This document shows positions 1-6,191 of a DNA stretch of 11,956 nt, one piece after another. Source of the stretch: JAGLQA01 sp023135565 (GTDB lineage: Bacteria; Acidobacteriota; Aminicenantia; UBA2199). Position numbers and translations under genes: made by a program. Position 1 is the stretch's first letter, and the number at the start of each line of letters is the position of its first letter. The notes below the pieces were generated by a model. The model had not been told where the DNA came from and ran no database searches. It worked only from the letters and a program-made list of their open reading frames with translations. The stretch spans positions 1-11,956 of the forward strand of contig DAOWCY010000215.1 in assembly GCA_030639305.1 (NCBI GenBank), in the 5' to 3' direction.

Positions 1-1
1 C

Positions 2-289
2 GTTACTTCGCCAAATGGGGGAGAAAGCTGGCAGACCGGTTCAAGCCGGGACATTACCTGGGATGCGCCGGGTGTGGCCGGGAGTTTAAAAATCACCCTC
101 TGGCTGGACGGGGTGTTCTTAGGGCTTATCGCTGCGGATATTGCCCCGGTTCCGGGAGTTTACTCCTGGACTGTTGGACAATACGCAGGTGGCACAGCGC
201 CGGTTGGAAGCGGCTATACGATCAAGATTAAAGAGATCGGCACTGCTGTTTCGGATACGAGTGATGCCGGTTTTGTTTTAGTAAATTAA
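2..289 (+). CDS. C-terminal fragment of secreted protein with Kre9/KNH-like beta domain
   Basis: The reading frame is open from the window edge to TAA at 287-289, giving 95 residues, so the start lies outside the window. The fragment opens with VTSPNGGESWQTGSSRDITW, the typical beginning of a Kre9/KNH-like (Ser-Thr-rich, Ig-like beta) domain, and continues through one domain of about 90 residues to the C-terminus. Such domains usually occur in tandem at the end of extracellular bacterial enzymes. Four related domains end the protease at 2816-5842, so both proteins probably belong to the same class of exported enzymes. The catalytic part, if any, is not visible. No LPXTG anchor or membrane segment follows the domain. 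An internal GTG at 74 is in the same frame but splits the domain, so it is not the real start. Confidence 0.8.
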   Translation, partial: VTSPNGGESWQTGSSRDITWDAPGVAGSLKITLWLDGVFLGLIAADIAPVPGVYSWTVGQYAGGTAPVGSGYTIKIKEIGTAVSDTSDAGFVLVN

Positions 290-323
290 AGACAAACTTT
301 TTTTGTAAAGGGGTAAAAATAAG

Positions 324-352
324 TTGAAAAAAACGGCGATTTCCTGTAATAT
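324..352 (+). promoter_or_regulatory. Sigma-A-type promoter upstream of the SDR gene
   Basis: TTGAAA at 324-329 and TAATAT at 347-352 are separated by exactly 17 bases, with a TG directly before the -10 box. Transcription would start near 359, giving a leader of about 185 nt before the SDR start at 546. The leader contains the hairpins described at 406-520. This is a sequence match only, but it is the best promoter candidate in the 290-545 spacer. Confidence 0.5.
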
Positions 353-405
353 ATATTTTTAAAGCATTTTTTGGTGATACATCCCGAATTGACGCGAAGC
401 GGCTC

Positions 406-520
406 ATTAAAAGTTTTGCGGGGGAATTTTCCACAAATTAAGGTGGAAAATTGGGATAGACGCACCGCGTCTCCCGCATCGGGGCAGTTTTACAAAAGCG
501 CCCCCTGCTCGCCGAAGGCA
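406..520 (-). repeat. Mosaic copy of the 59-bp repeat: conserved ends, foreign core
   Basis: The 13 bases at 406-418 are identical to 6003-6015, and the 12 bases at 509-520 are identical to 6051-6062. These are the two ends of the 59-bp repeat in the same orientation. Between them lie about 90 bases, against about 35 in the full copies. This core carries a 10-bp perfect hairpin (425-452), GACGC-acc-GCGTC (458-470) and a small CCCG/CGGG hairpin near 473-482. A motif like the second repeat family (GCCGCTTCGCG read on the minus strand, about 391-402) flanks the left end. The copy is either an old one with a replaced or inserted middle, or a distinct subtype sharing only the termini. Confidence 0.5.
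425..452. other. Perfect 10-bp inverted repeat in the SDR leader
   Basis: AATTTTCCAC at 425-434 is the exact reverse complement of GTGGAAAATT at 443-452, with an 8-nt loop. It lies inside the predicted leader of the SDR transcript. It could be an operator for a dimeric regulator or an RNA hairpin. No U-tract follows, so it does not look like an intrinsic terminator. Confidence 0.55.
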
Positions 521-545
521 AGTAATTATGCTGAGGAGTAATATT

Positions 546-1337
546 ATGGATTTAAAAATTAAAGACAAAGTAGCGGTAGTTACCGCGGCCAGCAGGGGAT
601 TAGGCAGAGCAGCGGCGGAAGCCCTGGCAGCCGAAGGGGTCAAACTGGCAATCTGTTCCCGTGACCGGGCCGCCATCGACGAAGCAGCCGGTCAAATAAG
701 AAAAAAATTCGCCGTCGAAGTCCTGTCCGAAGTCTGCGACGTGTCCTCTAAAACCGGTATCGAAGCTTTTAAAGACAAAGTGATCGAGCATTTCGGCACC
801 TGTCATATTCTTTTTGCCAATGCCGGCGGCCCCCCTCCAGGCAAGGTCGAAGAATTCGCCGAAGCGGATTTTCGCAAAGCTTTAGACTTGAATCTACTCA
901 GCACCATCAACTTAGTGAATGCTTTTTTGCCTTTCATGAAACAGCAGGAATGGGGCCGGATTCTCGCTTCTACCTCTATTTCCGTTAAGCAGCCCATACC
1001 CACCCTGGCTCTCTCCAACGTGTCGAGAGCCGGCGTAGTGGCTTTTATCAAAAGTCTTTCTTTAGACATAGCGCACTTGAATATTTCGGCCAATGTGCTG
1101 GCCCCCGGTTTCATCATGACCGGCAGGGTGAAGAGCCTGCTGCAGGACCGTGCTCAGAGGGAAGGCACCACTTATGAAGAGGCCCTGGAGAATGTAAAAA
1201 ATACCATCCCGGCACAAAAAATCGGCGACCCGGAAGATTTCGGCGCTTTATGTGCGTTCCTTGCTTCCGGATACGCCTCCTATATAACCGGCGATACTAT
1301 CTTGATCGACGGCGGCATGTATAAAGGAATCATGTGA
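546..1337 (+). CDS. Atypical short-chain dehydrogenase/reductase (BKR-like SDR)
   Basis: Predicted cytoplasmic SDR-fold oxidoreductase of 263 residues. The start at 546 is chosen over the in-frame ATG at 528 because TGAGGAG at 532-538 lies 7 nt upstream of 546 and the family N-terminus begins there. Visible features are TAASRGLG at residues 13-20 (a TGxxxGxG-like dinucleotide loop), D65, NAG at 92-94, catalytic-type N116, S144 after beta-5, PGF at 187-189 with T192, and a C-terminal ITGDTILIDGG. The catalytic YxxxK is absent: the aligned positions are S157 and R161 (LSNVSRAG). From memory this resembles a recognised BKR-like SDR subgroup that lacks a perfect catalytic tetrad, so standard ketoreductase chemistry should not be assumed. 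The substrate cannot be told. The methyltransferase gene follows 91 nt downstream with a repeat between them, and co-transcription is possible. Confidence 0.88.
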   Translation: MDLKIKDKVAVVTAASRGLGRAAAEALAAEGVKLAICSRDRAAIDEAAGQIRKKFAVEVLSEVCDVSSKTGIEAFKDKVIEHFGTCHILFANAGGPPPGKVEEFAEADFRKALDLNLLSTINLVNAFLPFMKQQEWGRILASTSISVKQPIPTLALSNVSRAGVVAFIKSLSLDIAHLNISANVLAPGFIMTGRVKSLLQDRAQREGTTYEEALENVKNTIPAQKIGDPEDFGALCAFLASGYASYITGDTILIDGGMYKGIM

Positions 1338-1343
1338 AATTAT

Positions 1344-1402
1344 GCCTCCGGCGGCCCTGCCGGGGGCCAAACTTTTGAAAAAGTTTGATCAAAACTTTTG
1401 AT
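1344..1402 (+). repeat. 59-bp triple-hairpin intergenic repeat, copy A
   Basis: The unit begins 6 bases after the SDR stop codon and is identical over 59 bases to copy C (6890-6948). It tiles completely into three hairpins. The first is a 9-bp GC-rich stem with one G-U pair, 1344-1352 with 1359-1367, and a 6-nt loop. The second is an 8-bp stem, CAAACTTT with AAAGTTTG, 1368-1375 with 1380-1387. The third is a 6-bp stem, 1388-1393 with 1397-1402. The middle strand (AAAGTTTG) could instead pair with the CAAAACTTT that follows, so hairpins two and three may be mutually exclusive. There is no U-tract, so this is probably not a classical terminator. Confidence 0.9.
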
Positions 1403-1428
1403 AAGCCGCGCCGCGACAGTGGCTTTTT

Positions 1429-2787
1429 ATGAAAAAAAATAAAGAGCAGCAATTTTTCGACCGCATGGCCGCTTCGATAGGCCGCGATGAAGCCGTCCAG
1501 CTAATGGAATCGCTATCTCGCCCGGCGGCAAAGTCCGTCCGCTGTAACCGCCGCTTGTGCCCCGAAGAAGAATTGAAAGGGGAGATAGTACCCTGGAATG
1601 CTCCTTTTGGCCGCTATTGGACGCAGCAGACCCTGCCTTCCCGCACCTTAGAATATGCGGCGGGAATGTACTATATCCAGGAAGCCGGAGCTATGCTGGC
1701 TATTGCCGCTGCTGAACAAGTGGTGGATTTTGCCGGGAAAATCGTTTTAGACCTGACCGCGGCACCGGGCGGAAAAGCCACCCAGGCAGCGGAACTATTA
1801 ACCGGCGGTTACATAGTAGCCAACGAAGTAGTCAAAAAACGCACCGCTGCCTTAACCTGGAATATCAACCGTTTGCGCCTCGATAATGTGATCGTTACTT
1901 CCCTGCCCACTGCTTTACTGGCCCGGTCTTTGCCCGGTTTTTTCGATATAGTGATAGTAGACGCCCCCTGCTCCGGGGAAGGACTTTTCCAGCGCGGCAA
2001 ACATTCCCTGTCCAAATGGTCTGAAAAGAATGTCCGTTTTTGCGCCCGGCGCCAGGAAAGCATCCTGCGAGATGCTTTAGAGCTGCTTCGCCCCGGTGGA
2101 TACTTAGTGTATTCCACCTGCACCTTTGCGGTGGAAGAGAATGAAAACCAGGTGGAATTTTTATTAGAGCGCGGTTTAAGGCCCGTGCCGCTGCCTGCCC
2201 GCCTGCCCGTTTCTCCTGCTGTAACCGGGAACAAAAAAGTGGCCGCCTGTGCGCGGCGGATTTTTCCGCACCGGGAAGGAGGTGCCGGGGCTTTTGTCGC
2301 CGTCCTACAAAAAGAACCCCGGTCACGGGATTTGCCCACTGAGATGGCCCTGGATTATGCCTTTCATAATACCCGGGAAATTACAGCGAAAGCCGGTTTC
2401 CCATCTATCCTAACAGGAAATGCTAACAAACAAGACCTGACCCCCGGCAGCAGCGGTTATTTTTTTGAGAAGAGTGGAGTGGTTAGTTTTTTTTCTTACG
2501 AGCGGGTTCCTGTTTTTTTGTTTCAGCACAGTCTCCAGTTGGGAGCGCCTTTTTTCGACAGGCGGCGGGGCAATGAGTTAATGTTCGGCGCGGTTCGGGC
2601 CGCCGCCGGGGAAGCGGTGATAGAGGTAAGCGAGCAGGATGCCGAATCCTATATCCGCGGTGAAGAAATCGTGCTCGATCTAACTGCCGGGAAATATTTC
2701 GTGTCTTACCGGGGAATGGTTTTAGGGCCTATCTCGGCCGTAGGGAAAGGAACGGTCAACAAATTCCCTAAAGCCCTGCAAAGATAG
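1429..2787 (+). CDS. RsmF/NOL1-NOP2-Sun family RNA (cytosine-C5)-methyltransferase
   Basis: SAM-dependent RNA m5C methyltransferase of 452 residues, most likely acting on 16S rRNA in the cytoplasm. The N-terminal helical domain (about 1-80) has FFDRMAASIG and the RCNRR segment usual for the family. The Rossmann core carries motif I DLTAAPGGK at 108-116, motif IV DAPCSGEG at 178-185 (C181, the product-release cysteine) and motif VI STCTFAVEENE with the nucleophile C231. Residues after about 290 form the C-terminal extension of RsmF/YebU-type enzymes, including a PUA-like end. Length fits that subfamily rather than the shorter RsmB. The start at 1429 gives the full family N-terminus but has no good ribosome binding site. 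AAGCC at 1403-1407 can pair with GGCTT at 1421-1425, just before the ATG. The gene converges on the protease gene with a 28-bp gap. Whether it modifies rRNA or tRNA cannot be decided here. Confidence 0.9.
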   Translation: MKKNKEQQFFDRMAASIGRDEAVQLMESLSRPAAKSVRCNRRLCPEEELKGEIVPWNAPFGRYWTQQTLPSRTLEYAAGMYYIQEAGAMLAIAAAEQVVDFAGKIVLDLTAAPGGKATQAAELLTGGYIVANEVVKKRTAALTWNINRLRLDNVIVTSLPTALLARSLPGFFDIVIVDAPCSGEGLFQRGKHSLSKWSEKNVRFCARRQESILRDALELLRPGGYLVYSTCTFAVEENENQVEFLLERGLRPVPLPARLPVSPAVTGNKKVAACARRIFPHREGGAGAFVAVLQKEPRSRDLPTEMALDYAFHNTREITAKAGFPSILTGNANKQDLTPGSSGYFFEKSGVVSFFSYERVPVFLFQHSLQLGAPFFDRRRGNELMFGAVRAAAGEAVIEVSEQDAESYIRGEEIVLDLTAGKYFVSYRGMVLGPISAVGKGTVNKFPKALQR

Positions 2788-2815
2788 TTTTCCCGGCCTC
2801 AGCCGGATAGGCATC

Positions 2816-5800
2816 TCAATTAATAGTAAAATTACCTGAATTGCCGTTCATTACCCCCGACTTGTTGACCCTGATGAAATAAGAACCGGGGGTGACCGCG
2901 GCCGGGATAGTATAATTGACAGGTGAACCGTTATATGGAACCGCCCCGGTTACAAGATAACCGGCGGTTTTATCGGTGCGTACTAATTTAACAGTCACAT
3001 CTCCCGTTATCCCGGAACAAGCCCATTCAATAGGTAACTGGCTGCCGCTGGAGTAAACTTGCCCTGCTGAAGGAGAGGTTACATTTATGCAGGTGCCGGA
3101 ATTGACATTCACATTTCCCGATACGCCGTATACCGCTCCCTGCCTTACTTCTACATAATAACCGGCGAATTCTACACCGCAGGGAATCGTATAAATGTAG
3201 GGAGCGCTGTTATAAGCAGCAGCAGGAGTAACCTGGTAATCGACTCCCCCACCGGCACTTTTTAATGTGATGGCCACATCGCCGTTTATCCCGTCTGTCA
3301 ACCAATCTACGGCGATCTGCCCGCCTACGGCGAAAACGCTGCCCCCGATAGGCGAGAGCACGGTGATGCTGGACACACCGGGTTTTATATAAAAGTCCCC
3401 GGACTTTCCATATGTTATGCCCGGTTTACTGACCCTGAAAAAATAGCTGCCGGCTGTAACCGGTCCCGGGATGGTATAATAAAAAGGCGAGTTGTTATAA
3501 GGAGTACCGCCGCTTACCAAATAGCTGGCGGTTTTATCGACACGCACCATCTTGATTTTAACATCCCCGGTAATTCCCGCGCTGTCCCAGGTGATGGTTA
3601 CCTGGTCGCCATGCGCGAAGGCATCGCTGCCGGTAGGAGAAAAAACCCTTATACAGGGGCCGGTGTTTATGGTAAAGTTCCCCGATATTCCCGATGCCGT
3701 GCCAACCTGGTTAACCCTGACGAAATAGGACCCGGGCAAAACGCTGCAGGGGATGGTATAATAAAAAGGACTGCTGTCATGGAGAACCGCACCGGTGATA
3801 AGATAAGCGGCGGTTTTATCGACGCGCACCAATTTGATTTTGACATTGCCGCTCATGCCCCAGGTGGTCCACCAGACAGGCAGCAGGCCGCCGCTAGTAT
3901 AAACCTGTCCCGCCACAGGGAAGGTGACGATTAAAGGCTGCGGTTGACATAAAGCATTATCCAGGTTTAAAAGCCCGCCGGTTACACATAACCCGTCCAG
4001 GGCAGGAAGAGGCACAACATTATCGAGTATCCCGGCTTTTATAGCAGCAGCGGTATTTAAATTGCAGGTAACAGCCGCCAATGCCGCGGCGCCGGTAACA
4101 TACGGCGCGGCCATGGAAGTGCCGCTCTGGGTTTCGTAACCATAGTCGATGTCGGCGCCGACGCCGATATCGTCTAACAGCCAGCCCCAATTGTTTATAT
4201 TGAGATCCGACGTGAGGCGAAAGCGGAACCGGAAGGCGGAGGTTTTCACCGCCTCGGGAACCAGGTAATAATAACCGGTTTGCCAATAAAAACCGCGGCC
4301 CGAAAAGTCCACTATGGAGACCCAAGCGCTGCCGCTGTTTCCTGAAACTTCCACGTAAGCATGATCGAAGCTGTCTTCGACAAATATCGCCGTACTGAAG
4401 CCGAGATAAACTTCCTGCCCCGCATAAACGGAAAGGTCGAGATCGCTGCTGTTCATCAAATAGGCGTCGGTATTCGATGCATAGTTTGCGCCCGGGCTGT
4501 CGCTCCAGGAATTGGGTGGGCTGGGTAGCGGGAAATCGGGATTAGCGAAACCTTCCTGGTCTGTTGTGATGGCCCAGGTGTTGTTGACGCCACCGGTTGT
4601 CCAATTTCCCGAGCCTGATTCCATATCGTCGAAGAAGATATCGCCGGGCTGGGGATTATACCTGGAAACGGTGCTTAAAATATCGATCCCCGGGGCGGCG
4701 AGGTCAACGCCGCTGGCCCCGTAGTTGTAGAACTGGCCGCCGTTGTGATCGACGGCGGTAACTGAAATAATATTGGCGCAGGTGTAGGAGGCGGGGTAAA
4801 AAGGCGTGATGTCTATGTCGTTATCGCTGCTGCCGGCAGCGGCGCAGAAGAGAATCCCGGCGCTGCCTGCCGCGTCGATAGCGTCTTTAATCGACTGGTC
4901 GAAAGCGCCGCCGCCGTATGAAGCATTGATCGCCACGATCTCCTGGCCGCGGTTGGTTTTCAGATCGACGAAATAGTCGATGCAGGCCAGTGCATCGGCA
5001 TTAAAGCCGGAACCGGAGGCGTCTAAAAATTTAGCCCCGATTATTCCGGCGTTCCAACCGACGCCGGTTACACCCCGGTTGTTATTGCCCACAGCGCCGA
5101 TGGTGCCGGCGCAGTGGGTGCCGTGGCCGTTATCGTCCATAGGATTCCCGCTGCCGCTGATGGCATCGATGCCGTGGACATCATCTATATAACCATTGCC
5201 GTCGTCGTCGATGCTGTTCCCGGCAATTTCTCCCGGGTTCACCCACATGTTGGCGTTTAGGTCGGGGTGGTTATAGTCTACTCCCGTATCCATCACCGCG
5301 GTAATCACAGCGGAAGAATCGGCGCCTTTCAGCCAGGCTTCCGGGGCGTCGATATCCACATCCGCCGCGCCGCCGGTCTGGCCGGTGTTATGAAGCCCCC
5401 ATAGTTCGTTGAAGCGGGTATCGTTAGGGGTGGATTGGGCGATATATACCCGGTAGTTGGGGGCGACAAACTCTACATCCTTGTTTTTGCGCAATTGTGT
5501 CACCATATCCGTGGTTGAACTTGATTTTGATTTAAGGTGCACGTAGACATGTCCTTTGATTGCGGAGATGGTGCGGTAATACCGTTTAACTTGTGCCGAA
5601 ACAGAAGCGGCGATATCACCGGCTCTTTTGAAGTTCACCCCTTTCTTTAACTTTACCAGGGCCTCACCCTGCGCAAACTCCTGTTGATTCCCCTTTCCCG
5701 CGATTAGCGCCGGTTTACCGCCGCTTTTCACCTTGCCCGACGGCCCCTCCGCCCAACTGACCAGGACAAAAAATAGGCCGAAAAAAAGAACCGTTAAGGT

Positions 5801-5842
5801 TAAAAGGGCCTTTCTATTTTTTAAAATTTTTTTCACTTGCAT
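2816..5842 (-). CDS. Secreted subtilisin-like (S8) serine protease with inserted jelly-roll domain and four Kre9-like repeats
   Basis: Predicted exported endoprotease of 1008 residues. The start at 5842 is chosen because GGGAGG at 5855-5850 lies 7 nt upstream and a signal peptide follows (basic MQVKKILKNRK, hydrophobic core, SWA at 29-31). The frame extends back to 5953, but that extension has no ribosome binding site. A propeptide covers about 55-140. The S8 domain has D185 (VMDTGVDYNHPDL), H240 (DNGHGTHCAG) and S576 (GTSMAAP), with an acidic IDDDGNGYIDD loop that probably binds calcium. Residues about 395-566 form an immune-inhibitor-A/MAM-like jelly-roll inserted between LAAPGIDILST and the serine motif. 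The usual oxyanion-hole Asn is replaced by S338 (AAAGSS). Residues 635-1008 are four Kre9/KNH-like repeats. No LPXTG or SLH anchor is present. Probable role: extracellular protein degradation, with the repeats binding polymer or cell wall (inference). Confidence 0.93.
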   Translation of the reverse strand: MQVKKILKNRKALLTLTVLFFGLFFVLVSWAEGPSGKVKSGGKPALIAGKGNQQEFAQGEALVKLKKGVNFKRAGDIAASVSAQVKRYYRTISAIKGHVYVHLKSKSSSTTDMVTQLRKNKDVEFVAPNYRVYIAQSTPNDTRFNELWGLHNTGQTGGAADVDIDAPEAWLKGADSSAVITAVMDTGVDYNHPDLNANMWVNPGEIAGNSIDDDGNGYIDDVHGIDAISGSGNPMDDNGHGTHCAGTIGAVGNNNRGVTGVGWNAGIIGAKFLDASGSGFNADALACIDYFVDLKTNRGQEIVAINASYGGGAFDQSIKDAIDAAGSAGILFCAAAGSSDNDIDITPFYPASYTCANIISVTAVDHNGGQFYNYGASGVDLAAPGIDILSTVSRYNPQPGDIFFDDMESGSGNWTTGGVNNTWAITTDQEGFANPDFPLPSPPNSWSDSPGANYASNTDAYLMNSSDLDLSVYAGQEVYLGFSTAIFVEDSFDHAYVEVSGNSGSAWVSIVDFSGRGFYWQTGYYYLVPEAVKTSAFRFRFRLTSDLNINNWGWLLDDIGVGADIDYGYETQSGTSMAAPYVTGAAALAAVTCNLNTAAAIKAGILDNVVPLPALDGLCVTGGLLNLDNALCQPQPLIVTFPVAGQVYTSGGLLPVWWTTWGMSGNVKIKLVRVDKTAAYLITGAVLHDSSPFYYTIPCSVLPGSYFVRVNQVGTASGISGNFTINTGPCIRVFSPTGSDAFAHGDQVTITWDSAGITGDVKIKMVRVDKTASYLVSGGTPYNNSPFYYTIPGPVTAGSYFFRVSKPGITYGKSGDFYIKPGVSSITVLSPIGGSVFAVGGQIAVDWLTDGINGDVAITLKSAGGGVDYQVTPAAAYNSAPYIYTIPCGVEFAGYYVEVRQGAVYGVSGNVNVNSGTCINVTSPSAGQVYSSGSQLPIEWACSGITGDVTVKLVRTDKTAGYLVTGAVPYNGSPVNYTIPAAVTPGSYFIRVNKSGVMNGNSGNFTIN
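2819..3940 (-). repeat. Four tandem Kre9/KNH-like domain repeats in the protease
   Basis: Protease residues about 635-728, 729-822, 823-916 and 917-1008 are four homologous units of about 92-94 residues. Each begins with a SP..G..+..G....+.W block, continues with G+V+IKLVR.DKTA.YL and ends with YTIP...PGSYF+RV...G..SGNFTIN. Units 1, 2 and 4 are closest to each other. Unit 3 has lost the DKTA motif and is the most divergent. Similarity is visible in the DNA too (for example GGCGGTTTTATCG recurs), consistent with duplication within the gene. Confidence 0.88.
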
Positions 5843-5861
5843 TTTGATTCCTCCCGGTCGT

Positions 5862-5890
5862 AGTTTAAAACATCCATTTTTATTTGTCAA
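5862..5890 (-). promoter_or_regulatory. Strong sigma-A-type promoter of the protease gene
   Basis: Reading the minus strand, a perfect -35 TTGACA (5890-5885) is followed after exactly 17 bases by TAAACT (5867-5862). Transcription would start at about 5853-5857. That is on or beside the GGGAGG ribosome binding site at 5855-5850, so the predicted leader is only about 12-16 nt before the ATG at 5842. Confidence 0.7.
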
Positions 5891-5917
5891 GTTTGCATTT
5901 GGTAATTTTTTATTTAG

Positions 5918-5969
5918 CCCCACTGCGTGGGGGGGGGCGGCGTCCCCAGCCAATTAGCTGCTTCGCAGC
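5918..5969 (+). repeat. Second hairpin repeat family, copy 1
   Basis: The element contains CCCCAC-tgc-GTGGGG (5918-5932), then a G-run facing CCCC (about 5932-5947), then GCTGC-ttc-GCAGC (5957-5969). The copy at 11372-11421 has the same order of elements: CCAC-atgc-GTGG, CCCCGT-acgc-ACGGGG and GCCGC-ttc-GCGGC. It lies 33 bases from repeat copy B, upstream of the protease promoter. The 9-base G-run at its centre is unusual. Confidence 0.5.
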
Positions 5970-6002
5970 AGGGCAGCGGGTGAGCGCTTTTGATTTTAAA
6001 TA

Positions 6003-6061
6003 ATTAAAAGTTTTGATCAAACTTTTTCAAAAGTTTGGCCCCCGGCAGGGTCGCCGAAGGC
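6003..6061 (-). repeat. 59-bp triple-hairpin intergenic repeat, copy B
   Basis: Reverse-oriented copy in the divergent promoter region, with three differences from copies A and C. One (C to T) turns a C-G pair of the GC-rich stem into U-G. One lies in the first loop. One disrupts a pair in the third hairpin. Unlike the other full copies it is not downstream of a stop codon: it lies between the promoters for the protease and for the gene at 6188. Confidence 0.88.
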
Positions 6062-6068
6062 AAAATAG

Positions 6069-6097
6069 TTGAAATTTTTTCTTACATGTGGTACATT
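6069..6097 (+). promoter_or_regulatory. Possible promoter for the mini-ORF and tRNA-binding-domain gene
   Basis: TTGAAA at 6069-6074 and TACATT at 6092-6097 are spaced by 17 bases. Predicted transcription start is near 6104, about 10 nt before the AAGGAGG at 6114-6120. The -10 box matches only four of six consensus positions, so this is a moderate candidate. Confidence 0.4.
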
Positions 6098-6125
6098 TCC
6101 ATTTTACCGATTCAAGGAGGATAAA

Positions 6126-6191
6126 TTGAGAACATCTAATCCAGGCTTAATAAAACCGGCGCTGCTTTTAAGCGCAGAGAGGGGAAAATGA
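6126..6191 (+). CDS. Putative 21-residue leader peptide overlapping the next gene
   Basis: A strong ribosome binding site AAGGAGG (6114-6120) is followed after 5 nt by TTG at 6126. This opens a 21-codon frame beginning MRTSNPGLIKPALLLS and ending at TGA 6189-6191. That stop overlaps the ATG of the next gene as ATGA (6188-6191). The best Shine-Dalgarno sequence in the region therefore serves this mini-ORF rather than the main gene, which has only a closely spaced GAGAGGGG. The arrangement suggests translational coupling or a regulatory upstream ORF. The peptide itself has no recognisable motif and may be non-functional. No experimental evidence is available. Confidence 0.45.
   Translation: MRTSNPGLIKPALLLSAERGK

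Noticed and set aside
324..362. 12-codon frame starting TTG after AAGGGG near 308
   Set aside because: Too short, overlaps the -35/-10 promoter candidate, and has no supporting feature.
528..545. Upstream in-frame ATG of the SDR gene
   Set aside because: The Shine-Dalgarno for the ATG at 546 lies inside this stretch, and SDR proteins begin at the later Met.
1403..1428. AAGCC...GGCTT plus T-run as an intrinsic terminator before the methyltransferase
   Set aside because: The stem is short with a 13-nt loop and the T-run abuts the ATG; it might affect initiation but is too weak to call a terminator.
1809..2339. 176-residue minus-strand ORF opposite the methyltransferase
   Set aside because: It lies entirely within the methyltransferase motifs on the other strand, with no family resemblance; it is a shadow frame.
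2793..2806. CCGGC-ctca-GCCGG hairpin between the convergent methyltransferase and protease genes
   Set aside because: Only 5 bp and no T-tract on either strand, so it does not support a terminator call.
5843..5953. Possible 37-residue N-terminal extension of the protease
   Set aside because: It has no ribosome binding site, would hide the signal peptide inside the protein, and overlaps the strong promoter at 5862-5890.
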